A stretch of 64,000 nucleotides of DNA from Gracilaria domingensis (GCA_022539475.1 VCMS01000177.1:50778-114777); one strand, 5' to 3'; counted from the stretch's first letter, positions 33,536 through 44,128 are shown. The notes: generated from the letters alone by a model not told the origin. Numbers and translations are program-made.

Positions 33536-34729
33536 CTATGCTGATGTAAGTGACGTATGAGAAACGCATTGCTCGAGAAGAAATGAAAAGGAGTCAGAAT
33601 AATTTTGTACCCGAGTTTCCATGTACTGACGCGTTTTCATCTGCATCAATCCAGCACGTCCATTGGAAAGATAGCGCTGCAGCGATTTGAATGACTTCCA
33701 TCTTCCGGTGAGGGCAATTGTTTTCGCATCCTGTCCGCGCACGTAATCTGTAAAGGCGCCCCCAATGCGCGCAGAATGAGTCGAAAACCTTGATGCATCA
33801 AGCCCCAGAAATTTTGCAGCTTCCTTGAAAAGATTGTTGTAACTCCGATAGTTTAAGTCAAAGATTTCTGCAACCCCGTTTCTCGGTTGGCGTTGCAAAT
33901 AAGCCTGCAAAAGAGATACGCAGCGGTTATCGCGGATGGGGGTGAACTGATTTGGCCCGGTTTTGGAACTCGGAATATGTATCCCAGCCATTTGCGAACC
34001 AATACACTTCATTTGAACAGTCCCAGGCAATTCAATGTCTTCAATTCGCAATGACAATACTTCGGAGGCGCGCATGTATGTAGGCCACTGGACACACAAT
34101 GCAACTGCTGCCGACTGGGACCCATTGCAACGGAAGTATTCTGCAAAGGCAAGCATGAGTTTCCGGGTTAGCGGAAGAGCGGGCTGGGCAGGTTCCAACT
34201 TGTTCCATCCAGATAATGTCCGTCGAGATAATCCTAAGGCGTTTCTTAGCAAAGGCTCAGCAAGCGAAAGGAATGCTATTAGGTAAGACATTTCAAGCCG
34301 GTGCCCAGCAGAGCAGCCCTCAACTTACGCGTCCTCGATATAGGCGGAAAGTACCTTGTCCAAATCGTCGGGAGAAGCGGGGGATGGCTCCAGAGTCACT
34401 AGAAAGGTCTTGTATGCTCGAATGTACAGCAATCGAGTTCTATCGGTAAGAGTAGCTGCCAAAAGAGGGCGATTGCTGAATATTTCCAAACTAGGTAGCT
34501 GCAAAGATCTCCGATTAGCGCTTGCTACGAAATTGCGCTTGGGGATGCCTCGGGAGAGTGTGGGAGTTTTCAATACCTTCTTCCTTATCTGGGAGTTCGA
34601 AAGGTACTTGCGCCATTGCTTCTCAAACGACGCTTGATACGGCGAAAGCGATGCTGCTCTGAGCCGTGGGCGCCCCCGATGGCTGGAGGCTGCGCAGTTA
34701 TTACGGCAGTAAACCTCGGGGGGCAGCAT
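33536..34729 (-). pseudogene. Tyrosine recombinase of the DIRS-order element
   Basis: The N-terminal core-binding part (34729 to 34328) and the catalytic part share one frame, interrupted by TAA at 34325-34327. The catalytic set is visible: Arg in PTYMRASEVLSLRIEDI, Lys in IPSSKTG, His-x-x-Arg in FSTHSARIGGAF, Trp in LTGRWKS (the His/Trp position) and the nucleophile Tyr in LQRYLSNGRAG. This enzyme would insert the circular DNA copy by strand exchange instead of DDE integration. A short tail follows to the TAA/TGA-type stop at 33536. The single stop makes it inactive unless read through. Confidence 0.9.
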
Positions 34730-34739
34730 ACGAAATTAC

Positions 34740-36892
34740 TCATTGGCTTCCCACACGTGGCCCTGGTCGAGAGGATCCATCGGCGGGGTTGTAATCAGAA
34801 GGCACATGTGCCAATAGCGGTTCGAGATCATGGGAGACAGAGATGGCTGTGAATCTTCTGCAAAGTAGGCACAGCAAATGAGATGAAGATCGGCCTTTCT
34901 GGAGAGCTCCAATCGTCACCATCGAGTCAGAGAGAACCAACATTCGCAAGCCGGTTACATTAAATGAAGCGGCCCATTCCAAGGCCAGAACTGCGGTATG
35001 TGCTTCAAGTGCATTGATGTGTTCCTGACGGCGCCATCGGTGGACAAACGCTGTGGTCCATTTTCGGGAACATACAAATTGTACTATAGTCTTGCAATCT
35101 GTGGGATCTCTGAATTTTCCGGACAGCCTTTGCAGGAGCAACTGAAGTTCTTGGACGTCAACATCGGTGTAAACTACTGCTCCAGCAACTGGTGAAGCGT
35201 CGAAGGCAATTATTCGATGCCAGAAGCCTCGCGTGAGCCTTATATGAGAAAAGGGCAGCAACCGGCAAATCATACATATTTCTCGCTTGACCGATGCTTC
35301 CAACTCATTCGAAAGTTCATTCGGAGCTTGCAGGTATTGGAATGTTCGGTAGAGTACGGATAGAAGAGGTCTTAGCCCGAGAGCAATCCAAACGATTCTT
35401 CCAACGAGTGATCTGACTCTCACTTCATCCAAGGGCATGTGATTGACTACTGCGGCTTCCTTGGCCACGAGTTGGAGCTTCTCTGCCTTAGGACGAATGA
35501 CACCACGTTTCAGGTACCATACCCAACCAATGAACGGCATTTCGACCGTTTCCACCACACCAACAGGAGAAGATTTCGATCGTTTCACTGGTAAGTAATT
35601 GTTTGTGAGCACTTTTTCGATCGTATCTTGCAGAGCGGCTACTTCATCTTGGGACCAATCCTAACAGACAAGGTTTAGGTCGTCTATTATATGGAGCACT
35701 ACTGCCATTCCATGGGTGAGGCGTACTGGTCCACTTGTTCGATGCAGCAGTACTGGCAGGTCGAAAACATTTGAAAGTCGGAATCTCCTGGAACTTGGAC
35801 GGAAAAGGACAAATGCTTCCTGGTAGCACGATTCAACAAAAGTGTGGCCGATGAACACGGACCACTTAAAACCCATGGGCAGCGTGCATTGAAGCGGGCG
35901 AAGCAGTTCAGATTGTTCAGGTCGAAAGCCAAACTTTGCTTGCAATTTTCGCTGCAGGCATCCAGGAAGATTTCCAAATGCTACCTTTGCGAACGGAAAT
36001 ATAGACGCCAGATTGCTAGGCATGCGGATATTGTGGAACATGTTGGCGATGTCCAGGTAAAAACCAGACAGTATGCTTTGCTTCGGCACCTGCAGCGCTG
36101 CCAAATGCCCAGGATTAGGCAGGTTCACTTCAGGAGGTTCGGGCATGCACAGATTCTGGATTCGTGGCCAGCTGATCAGACGGTCTTTCGATATGTCTTT
36201 CACGACGGCGAAGGATGTCATCGTCAAGGCGTCTGCTAAAGTAGTGTAGCGTTTGTCTTCATTGTCGACGACGGACCACCGAAGCATTCCTGAATCTTCC
36301 AAACGGCTTAGAAGTAAGGGGTACTCGCCAGCATGAGCATGGACTCGTGATGGGGGTCTCTCATTATCTGAGCCAAGAAAAGATCGAACCTCAGATATCA
36401 GATTTGAAAACCCGGACTCTGTGAAGAGGTTCTGTAGTGAAAGGGGCATTCTCTTGATCCATAGATTTGCATGGGACTGTGATGGCGCTGGAAGGTCGAG
36501 GCGGTTGGAGTTAAGCAGCTTGAAATCACCTCGGATTAGCCCACTTGCCTTCATGTCCTCTACAAAACTCAGAACATCCTGGTGCGGCGCGGAACAACTT
36601 GTAGCGGCGGTCTGCAGAAGAAAGTCCCTCTGTGTTCGAGTTATTTCTTTAACGCAGTCTTGTCCAATATCTCGCCCAAGCTCAATATGCCGTGTAATCA
36701 ATGAGCGAACCGCCCGGAGGGTCACAGAACGGTCTGAGTGGGCGGGGAGCTTGGCGATGTTTCTTCCAAGATAGAGGAAATCCAATGCTTCTGATGCATA
36801 ACTCACGGTCCCAGCGTCTCCTTCTGCACTTGCATTCTTCTTCAAAACACTAGAGAGTGGAAAAGTCCGAAGTCTAACTCTAGGGTCAAGTA
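34740..36892 (-). pseudogene. Reverse transcriptase-RNase H of the DIRS-order element
   Basis: The frame is open upstream to 37469, overlapping gag; the RT-like part begins after about 36890. RT blocks: YPLLLSRLEDSGMLRW, SGFYLDIANMFHNIRMP (catalytic Asp), LPMGFKWSVFIGHTFVE, then HIIDDLNLVC (the DD pair). TAG at 35661-35663 follows, and the same frame continues with WSQDEVAAL, the thumb, and RNase H: IIAFDASPVAGAVVY, HINALEAHTAVLALEW, MLVLSDSMVTIGALQKG, HVPSDYNPADGSSR. The RNase H layout with NPADGSSR is that of DIRS-like and Ngaro-like elements. One substitution separates it from an open frame. Confidence 0.88.
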
Positions 36893-38131
36893 CTAGGCGT
36901 TTGTTTCGCGCCCTTGTGGCCTTCTCGTATTCTGCCTCTGTGACGGGGGTTTCTTGGTAATGCTCCGGACTGCGTTCCTGGCTCTCGAAGCTGCTGAGAC
37001 CTGTCGGAGTACAATTGAACGCATTGCTGGCACTCGTATGCCAACGTCCGGATACATTTCCAATGACGGAAGCACTTGGTGCCATGCCTCCTCGCGGGAG
37101 AGAGGACTGGGTCCCGATGTCAACGTCTGCACCTCGAGAAGTGCCCAAAGTCGTCGAAGGGCTATTTCTAGCCAAGCGCCTGATTTCGCAGTCAGAGCAT
37201 CTTCCATCGTCTCGAAGGTACATAGATAGAAATGGACGCACCTGGCCAGAGTAAGAGCTTCTACCTTCGAGCTGAAAGGGCGTCCATCGCTTTGACGCGT
37301 CCAGCGAACGTTCCGTACAACGAGTTCGACATTCACGCCTTCCTGACACACAGAGTGCAGAATTGACGGACCCATGAGTTCTTGTACGTTCAGTAGCACC
37401 GATGTTTTTCCCGGGTATTCTTTCAACTGGCTCGGTCGGAGAGGTGTTGGTCCGCCGAGCCGGGGCCAAAAATCCTGAGAATTCTCATCATGGTCTCCAG
37501 TCGGCACTCCTCCAATTCTGTTCACCTTTGCTCGCTTCATTTCAACGTCTCTGGAGCCGGATTCTGAAAGCGGGTTTCTTCTTTTCCCAGGTGGGGGCGG
37601 TTTATCCTGTAGTTTGCGAACGCCCATTGAAGTGCATTCGTTTCCAGAATCTCTTCGCTTCAGGGCTTCCTTTGTAGCCAGCAAATGCCATTTCAGAACT
37701 ATTTGTGAGAGAGAAGTATGATTGTCCTTGTCATATGTACGCGGTGTTAGGTTAGGGTCTGCGCGCAAACATCCTTCAATAATTTCAATAAGCTCTCCTG
37801 GCTTTCGGATGGAGAGCTGTTCCACCTCCTCCAATGACATGGAAAACATTTGATCCAAACGATTACGGTCAAGTTCTGTAGTCTGCAGTTCGTCACGATT
37901 CTCGAGCAAAAGGGTTTCTCTCCATCCCAAAACTATACCCAAAAGTTTATAAACCCTCCTCGGAATTGGAAGGTGTTGATTCTGTAGTTCAGTAGGCGCA
38001 GAGGTAAAAATTGACTTCAAACTGCTGCGGTTAGCATCGCACAGTTGCGCTATGGAAGTGCGTACAAGCTCCTGATAATTCAATACTGCGGTATCTTGCT
38101 GACTTTGCTGCGCCTCAACGGCGTCCGACAT
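36893..38131 (-). CDS. Gag-like first protein of the DIRS-order element
   Basis: From ATG 38129-38131 (MSDAVEAQQSQ; the frame is open to 38251), 412 residues. The N-terminal helical domain of about 130 residues is shared with the relic at 16968-17477, which starts at the equivalent Met and so supports this start. A basic Pro-rich linker (DKPPPPGKRRNPL) follows, then a domain with LLNVQELMGPSILHSV, VNVELVVRNVRW, KVEALTLARCVHFYLCTF and a basic tail. No zinc knuckle is present. The role is presumed particle or RNA binding by position; no catalytic motif is seen. Its coding frame is intact and overlaps the upstream open frame of RT. Confidence 0.75.
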   Translation of the reverse strand: MSDAVEAQQSQQDTAVLNYQELVRTSIAQLCDANRSSLKSIFTSAPTELQNQHLPIPRRVYKLLGIVLGWRETLLLENRDELQTTELDRNRLDQMFSMSLEEVEQLSIRKPGELIEIIEGCLRADPNLTPRTYDKDNHTSLSQIVLKWHLLATKEALKRRDSGNECTSMGVRKLQDKPPPPGKRRNPLSESGSRDVEMKRAKVNRIGGVPTGDHDENSQDFWPRLGGPTPLRPSQLKEYPGKTSVLLNVQELMGPSILHSVCQEGVNVELVVRNVRWTRQSDGRPFSSKVEALTLARCVHFYLCTFETMEDALTAKSGAWLEIALRRLWALLEVQTLTSGPSPLSREEAWHQVLPSLEMYPDVGIRVPAMRSIVLRQVSAASRARNAVRSITKKPPSQRQNTRRPQGRETNA

Positions 38132-38275
38132 GACAAAAGAAACAAAAGAAGCAAGGAAACGGACAACCAGCAGCAAATGAACGCGAGTTTTCAGAGGAGG
38201 AAATCGACGAAAGCAGGAAAACTTGAGAGCTGAGAGACTGGTGGGCAGCATCAGTTCCAGATGCTGCTGATGGCG

Positions 38276-38283
38276 CTTATATA
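38276..38283 (-). promoter_or_regulatory. TATA box of the DIRS-order element
   Basis: Minus strand TATATAAG, about 145 bp upstream of the gag ATG at 38131. The rest of 38132-38482 is non-coding leader. Confidence 0.5.
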
Positions 38284-38482
38284 ATGGCCGTTTTTGCCCT
38301 GACTCAGACGCGCGCCAAATTCTGGGTTGCCGACCGAAACAGCATTAGTTTGACAAACCACAATTCAGTCCTGCGTAGGTTTTAAAGGTTTTGCTCGCTG
38401 TTGCGTAGGTAGTCCAGAATAAAATCAACCGTTTGAGCCACTTGTGATCACGTCACACTCCCAGAAACAGCTCCAATAAACA

Positions 38483-39211
38483 CTCATCCCCATTCACCCA
38501 TTCTGCAGGAGAAATGTAACAGAAAGCGAAATGAAGAAGCTTATTTGGGCGGTCAGCGTGTAGGGCATGGCCAAGTGGACGTGGGATGAACTTCACCGAA
38601 TCGGTGGAGAGACAGTGCAGACAGGTGCTGACGAAAGACTTCAAGTCCTTGTCCATATCTTTCCAATAAAAGTATGATTTCGTGGTAGCGAGTGTCAAGT
38701 TTGCACTTCTGTGGCCACCGTGCCCTGCGTGGGCCGCAACAATTACCCTGAGCTTCATTAGGCTGCTGTCCCCTGGTATCCACATGACACCTCGATCATT
38801 CCGAACGCCGTCGGGGCCGTCTTTGAACCCACGCGGTTGTGTTTCCGACGCTGATGACTGCTCTTCTTTGATCTCCTTCAGTGAGGGCCAATCTAATTTT
38901 GTATCCGAGTCAGGGTCAACCGGAGCGACCATGAGAGCTTTCGCCCTGAGAAGCGCTGCTGCTCTGACTTCCCGTGCAGGGTTGACAGCCCATCGAGTTA
39001 GCATGTCGGCCCAAACGTTCTCCTCGCCCGGCAAGTGCTCCACAACGTAGCGAAAAGCACTGGGCTTGAGAGCCCATCTCATCAGCTAACTTGCTGTATG
39101 CTTCGAGATGCCAGGATTCCTTCCGTACGGGTCATAAATATACACGAGGTTGGCGTGGTCTGTGAAGATGTTCACCTCTCGTCCATACACAAGATAATCG
39201 AGTCGGCACAT
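38483..39211 (-). pseudogene. pol: Gypsy-2 RNase H end and integrase zinc domain
   Basis: RNase H continues from 39217 after a one-base loss near 39212: LEAMCRLDYLVYGREVNIFT and DHANLVYIYDPYGR. TAG at 39086-39088 separates KHTAS from LMRWALKPSAFRYVVEHLPG and EENVWADMLTRW. The HHCC domain of integrase follows: HAGHGGHRSANLTLATTKSY with CLHCLSTD, then the start of the core at AEWVNGDE, where the DIRS-order element cuts in at 38482/38483. Confidence 0.88.
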
Positions 39212-39216
39212 GGCCT

Positions 39217-40116
39217 CTAGCCTTCCTTCTCTGGCACGGACCAGTTGGCTGCTGATCCCGAAAAGCTACCAGAAAGAAAACAGAGAGGCTCATGCTTCTG
39301 TTCGGCGAAGGGTTTGCGTCGGTCTTCGTTCGGTACTTGGGTCAGTACGGCAGCCCAGTGTGTCTCGGACGCATCAGTGAAAAGGCAAAGCTGATGATCA
39401 CTCTTGGGATGAGCGAGTTCGACTGATGCAGCTAGTTGTTGCTTGATATCCGTGAAAGCGGATTCATGCTTGGCGCCCCATAGGTTGCCGAGGGAGAGGT
39501 TGCAAAGGGCCCGTTTGGTTCGCTTGCCTACTTTTGAACAGCATTCTTCAAGTAGTTGATGCAGCGGGGCAATTCGTTCGGAGTATGCTGGAATACTGTT
39601 CCTCATCCAGTTAGTAGCGCAAACGAATTGTTGCAGCTCACTGGCCAGAATCGGAGTTCTCATCGAGACGAGTGCGTCGTAGTGTCGAGGATGATACTGA
39701 ACTCCTTCTGCTGTTACAGTGCGTCCGCAAAATTGAACTTCGCGTGCGAAAAATGTCATTTTCTCGGCGTGTACCTTGAGTCCGATCTCTTTGCAGACCA
39801 GTAGGAATGACTCAAGGTTGTCCAGTAACTCCCTTTCTGTTTTGGCGTAGAAGAGGAAGTCATCGATCCACTGTAGGAATTTGTCGACCCGACCTTCGAA
39901 TTTGTGTGCAAGTACCGCTTGAAAGTGATTACCGGAGTCACTCCGGCCTTGGAGTAGGCGTTTGGAAGAGTAAATTCCGGTTGGTGTCTGTATGGACATC
40001 ATTTCCTGTGATTGCGGTGCCAATGGGACTTGCCAGTACCCATGAGCGAGGTCGACATTTGCAAAACAAGTGCTTCCTGCCACGTCCTGGAACTTGGATT
40101 CGAGGTGTGGCATGGC
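39217..40116 (-). pseudogene. pol: Gypsy-2 reverse transcriptase and RNase H
   Basis: In frame with 40117-42000 across TAG (40117-40119). RT: FANVDLAHGYWQVPLAPQSQ (catalytic Asp), RLLQGRSDSGNHFQAVL, FLQWIDDFLFYAKT (the DD pair in IDDF context), VQFCGRTVTAEGV, then the connection QQLAASVELAHPKSDHQLCL. RNase H begins FTDASETHWAAVLTQV. The frame is lost just before 39212, where a base appears missing. Confidence 0.9.
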
Positions 40117-42000
40117 CTATTGGACTGGCACTGTGCGTGCGTTTGGTCCGCGGAGGTCTACTCTGAAGCGAAGCTTCGATGAACCTGGTTTCGGAACGGC
40201 GAGGGCCTGCGAAGCCCACCGAGCCGATGGATTCTTGTAGATGGCTCCTACAGCCTCGAGTCCTCGAATGGTCTGCACGATAAAGTCCCTCTGTTGGGGA
40301 GCATAACGTCGTTGAGGAGACCTATATGGTTTCGAGTTCTCGACGGGTGTGATTTGGAGAGGTGGAACGTCGACTGGTGGATCTTGCCCGAGCTTGATGC
40401 GGAAAACGTCGCGGTAATCTTCGAGGAGTGAGGACACTCGCTCAATACCTTCCTGTGACATGCCGTTGCTGCGAGCTTCGTTCAAGATCCGCTCGAACGC
40501 GTTGTCGATATACTCCTTTCTGTCGGCTCCGATGCCCGCTGCCAAACATTCGGGCAACTCTATCGGGTCGTCATCCGAGTCCGTGTAGGACAGACCTTGA
40601 TACTTTGCGGGAGCAAATTTGAACTGTGCTGGGTTTAGATCGTTGAAGTCCTGGTTGTGAATGTCCTCTCTAACGCGAATGAGGTGATCTTGGAGGTTGA
40701 ACCCAATCGAGTTCAAGAATGGGCGCCCCAGAAGGATCTCATCCATCGGTTGATCGACAACGTAAAACTCGACACCCCGTACTCGAACTGGGATTTTAGT
40801 ACCAGGTAGAAATATCGTGATTGTCTGCACGACAGTTCGTGAGGCGAAAACGGAAGTATCTCCATCGGTTTGGAAAGCTCCAGCAAGTGCGACGGGTTTC
40901 TGCAACGTCCATACAGAGAGACCCTGCACAGCGTTTGTTACCTTGGTGAACAGGGTTTCGTCGATTGCGCTAAAGTCCGCGCCAGAGTCCCCAAGTAGAA
41001 TTTCAAACACTGCATTCTCGATAGCCGCACGGAAGCGTCCGGAAGACTTGCTAGGAGCGGCAGTGACGATTGAAGTTGACTGCTTCATGGTCTTTGCTCT
41101 TTTTGTCTCCTTCTTTCCGTAATGCTTCTCGACGATTTCTTTCTTCCGATCCGTCGAAGTGTTTGGGCAGTCCTTGAGACGATGAATGCCGTCGCAGTCT
41201 TCGTTTAGACAAGGTTGGCTCCACTCAGTCTGCTTCCGCTTGCCGGAATGCTGGGTCTGCTTGGTGGTTTGGCCGGAATGCCTACTGGCAGCGCCAGATG
41301 ATTTTTTCTCAACCCTGTCACCACGCGCGTTGTTGCGTAGGCTACGGGATTTCGAAGGGTTAAGGCGGGAGAGGGCGGCCTCAGTCAGAGAAATTTCGAG
41401 TGCAATGTTCGAGACTTCATCTTTGAAGAGCTTGATGTTGGCCAGCTGGTCCTTCTTCCAACCTCTTCGCAACATCTTGATACGCTCCTGAAGCACGTCA
41501 GGTTTGAACTTGTTGACAAGGCGATCAATAAACTTCTTTGCCATGTCGGCGTCCTTCAAAACCTCCGAAGCGTTGTTCCGATCCAAGGCCGTGGTAACTT
41601 CAATAATGAAATTAGCGACACCCCCAGCGGGATCCTCTTTGTTCGGTTTGAAAGAAACGGAACGAAGCGTAGAATCGATGCGCTCTGAAAGGTCTCTCGG
41701 GGTCGAAAGAGATGCCTTGTCAAACCAAGACTTGACCATGTCATCAGTGGCCTCCTCCACAGTAGTTGCCCCTTCAATTTCTCCCATAATGCAGAGAGCG
41801 TGAAGTGTTGGGCCGTCTACACAGTCCTTGATAGAGGCAAGAGGGAGTTTGGAAGCAACATCGCGATCCTTGTTCACGTCGTCTACCTTGGTGCGGTACG
41901 CAGCGTACTCGGTCTCAAATTTGATCACAGACCGCTCGTCTACTGTCTTGAGAAGTGGCGGCTGAATGACAGAAACCACTCCGTAGTTTGAGGTAGCCAT
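40117..42000 (-). pseudogene. gag-pol: Gypsy-2 Gag, protease and start of reverse transcriptase
   Basis: From ATG 41998-42000 (MATSNYGVVSVIQ). Gag-like helical region of about 230 residues, then a basic Ser/Arg stretch and the zinc knuckle CLNEDCDGIHRLKDC. Protease: FEILLGDSGADFSAIDETLF, with the flap-like partner MDEILLGRPFLNSIGF. The linker contains the acidic SYTDSDDDP; RT starts at QALAVPKPGSSKLRFRVDLR and GPNARTVPVQ. TAG then stops it at 40117-40119; the preceding codon is CAA. Gag and pol share one frame, as in many chromoviruses, so Gag-Pol would be one polyprotein cut by the protease. Confidence 0.9.
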
Positions 42001-42062
42001 GGTTCGTTGCACGACGTTTGCAATGTCTCACACTATTGCTCTTTCGATAGAACAAAGCGCTT

Positions 42063-42415
42063 TGTTGTTCAGTGTTGGAAACCGCTGAATCGCGCAGCGA
42101 ACCACTCACGCAGAATCGTGGAGCGCACACCCGTCAGATCTTGCCTTGATCTTTTTCGGGTTGTCCCCACGAAGTGGGGAGCTTTTATGTTTGCCCCTTG
42201 TTGACTCAGTTGTCAGCTGAGTCAACAAGTGATTGCTATCTCACGACAGAAACTTGCGTCAGCGCGTAGACACGCAATACGTTCCTCACGCAAGACTACC
42301 ACTAAAGCGTTAAATACAGTGCACTGTACACGAGTACAAAGTAGCCAGAGCAAATGCGCAAATGTACACGCGCATTTGCGCGCATGCTCAATAGAGCTGC
42401 TGAAATCATACAACA
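42063..42415 (-). repeat. 5' LTR of Gypsy-2
   Basis: 353 bp. An in-frame ATG inside it on the plus strand (42354) joins the downstream Tudor-SN frame. Confidence 0.92.
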
Positions 42416-43166
42416 GACCGCTGAGCAACAGAACCAGTCCAAGGCGAAGTGTTTTGTTGGGGTCGTGTGTGAGATTGGGTTTGGGGGACGTATTTTTGTA
42501 CAGAATCGAGATACTTGTAAGTTTGCCTTGGCATCGATTGAATCAGGTCTGCGTTTCATGTCACTTGACAGTCAGGCCGCCACTCCAATTGCAGGACTGC
42601 GAGCCGGACAAGTGGTGGCGGCGAGGCTCAGCGCAGATAAAGAATGGTACAGGGCGTGTATCAGCTATGTGCACAAGTCTGGCGAGATTGACTTTCGTTT
42701 CTTAGACTACGGAAACGAAGATCGAGTGAATATGAAAGACATATGGCATTTTGGCACCGTAGGTGGCGTTGCAACTGCGGCTCCGATTGCGGTCGAAGTT
42801 GCACTCGCTAATGTGGTCGTACCTGCGGAAGACGAGCCATGTGGTATCCTTGCTGGAGAATATCTGCAGGAGATGATATATGGAAAAGAAGTGAACGTCT
42901 CCGCCTCATCGACGAAAGGGCCGTCAAGAGTTATTGGCGGCATCTTAGTGTCGACTGCTGGTGGTTTGAACTCACATGTGCGCTCTTCGAGTGCGAGGAA
43001 AGAGATGTTGAAGGCCGGAGTAGCACGGTTTATTAGAAAGCGCGATCGGGCCTCAAGAGCGGCTTTCAAAAAGCTTCGTCAGTTTGAAGAAGTGGGCATT
43101 GCCTCTCGTGCGTATTTGTGGAACTATAGAGAGGCATTGGAATTGGACTTTGATGAAGATTGTTGA
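42416..43166 (+). pseudogene. C-terminal part of Tudor-SN (SND1-like): Tudor and last nuclease-like segment
   Basis: About 250 residues in frame with an ATG in the adjoining LTR (42354). The Tudor domain is clear: AGLRAGQVVAARLSADKEWY, RACISYVHKSG, IDFRFLDYGNEDRVNMKDIW. It then follows the Tudor-SN C-terminus: AGEYLQEMIYGKEVNV, a Lys/Arg-rich helix, and YLWNYREALELDFDED like the WxYGD-acidic end of SND1. The four N-terminal nuclease domains are absent: Gypsy-2 lies at the left edge and only a 9-codon stub remains beyond it. SND1 proteins bind and cut RNA in the cytoplasm. This is probably a gene fragment or broken duplicate; the intact gene may be elsewhere. Confidence 0.75.
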
Positions 43167-43223
43167 ACATCTTCACCAAGAGTACAAGTAACAAAAGGTC
43201 TAAGATGATTTGTGACGAGAGAA

Positions 43224-43608
43224 GGTGTTGATGGCTACGCAGTGTAGGCACTGCATGGCTGGAAGAATTCAGCACAGATTTGTATCCGTTCCTGAATTGG
43301 AACTGCGTAGGTAGTTTGTACGCGCACGCACAAAGAATTGTGCAAGTGCAACCCATGATGGAGGGCAGTCCTCTGCATTCGCCTGAGTCAGGCACAATAA
43401 ATACCCGGACAGAGCAGCATTCTGCTAGTATCCGGAGGCACGCTCGGGAAGAACCTCCCGAGGCCTTTGTGCCTGCTCTTCTTGCTTTGCCTTCCGCCGT
43501 CTTTCTACGCACCGCCTACGCGAGCGACTACGTGCGACTGCAGTCCGTCCTGTCCCTGTCTTGACCAACAGAAGGCCATTGCAGTGAACTGCAACAGCTG
43601 GTGTTGAT
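43224..43608. mobile_element. Possible MITE with 9-bp direct flanks
   Basis: GGTGTTGAT occurs at 43224-43232 and 43600-43608. The sequence between them has imperfect inverted ends, GCT-GCAGT-CACTGCA-TGG in both arms, each arm itself a small palindrome. A 9-bp duplication is typical of Mutator-like elements. No coding capacity. By-eye call with indels in the arms. Confidence 0.35.
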
Positions 43609-43634
43609 TGCATTAGATTTACGACGGCTGGCTG

Positions 43635-43930
43635 CTAAGACTGCGTCGACTGCATGTATTTGTAGGCGGGCGTGGCCCTGCACTTTAGTTTCAGGAGGAA
43701 ACCGTCATTGCGATTGAGGTAGTACTTCTCGAGATGCTTATCTCTAATGAATCCTAGATTCTGATAAAGAGGCAATGCGGCTTTGTTGCTTACTTCCGCT
43801 TCCAGAGTAACCTTGTGGCAACCGTTTGTTATCATCGTGTCAATGGCCGTTGAGACTAACTTAGAGCCCACTCCAAGCCATTGTTTCCCCGCGTACAGGC
43901 ACCATGGAGAGTCTCTTCCAGACGCGATGC
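43635..43930 (-). pseudogene. NAA30-like N-terminal acetyltransferase, C-terminal fragment
   Basis: Minus-strand LYAGKQWLGVGSKLVSTAID, TNGCHKVTLEAEVSNKAALP, LYQNLGFIRDKHLEKYYLNR and FLLKLKCR match the GNAT fold of the NatC catalytic subunit (acetyl-CoA loop variant QWLGVGSKL for RGxGIGSKL; NKxALxLYxxLGF; RYYLN-DxFxLKL). The expected upstream strands (YIAMLAV and the substrate part) cannot be read cleanly in any one frame between 43930 and 44250; frames there are broken. It may be the last exon of a gene or a pseudogene. NatC acetylates nascent Met-hydrophobic N-termini. The acetyl-CoA loop lacks the first Arg. Confidence 0.7.
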
Positions 43931-44128
43931 GTACCGAAGAAGATACAGCTTCTGCGCGTTGACAAGGACGACGGTCGCAGAGATCTTCTTCACGCCATAT
44001 GGCGCCCACGCAGGCGCGAATGCACGAGTGCGGACGTGAAGATGCATTGGTCTGACAAAAAGAGCCTGATTCTGACCAGTTGTGGTGAGGAGTAGAACTT
44101 GCTGTTTACGCAGGAGCAGCGGGAGCAG

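Larger units (their letters stand above)
33298..38482 (-). mobile_element. DIRS-order tyrosine-recombinase retroelement nested in Gypsy-2 integrase
   Basis: About 5.2 kb replacing the junction between NGDE and DFLYVLVL of Gypsy-2 integrase. Gene order (minus): gag-like, RT-RNase H, tyrosine recombinase. There is no DDE integrase, no protease and no LTR, which defines the DIRS/Ngaro/PAT order. The ends are short imperfect inverted repeats (gttttatt at 33298, aataaacac at 38474-38482) and there is no clear target duplication, as expected for recombinase insertion. No methyltransferase or hydrolase gene was seen. Only two in-frame stops interrupt it, so it decayed recently. End points are good to about 5 bp. 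Confidence 0.85.
25811..42415 (-). mobile_element. Gypsy-2: chromodomain Gypsy-type LTR element, split by two nested elements
   Basis: LTRs at 25811-26162 (3') and 42063-42415 (5') share TGTTGTTCAG...CATACAACA, about 95% identical by eye. GACCG lies at 25806-25810 and again at 42416-42420, a perfect 5-bp target duplication proving that both LTRs belong to one insertion. The coding order on the minus strand is gag-protease-RT-RNase H-integrase-chromodomain. It is interrupted within integrase by a DIRS-order element (about 33298-38482) and later by Copia-2 (26593-32592). Without these the element is about 5.4 kb, a normal Gypsy size. Several in-frame stops make it inactive. Confidence 0.92.

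Noticed and set aside
36893..37469. N-terminal 190 codons of the RT frame overlapping gag as part of the RT protein
   Set aside because: The overlap region has clear gag homology in the other frame and no RT features in this one; it is probably an open frame by chance.
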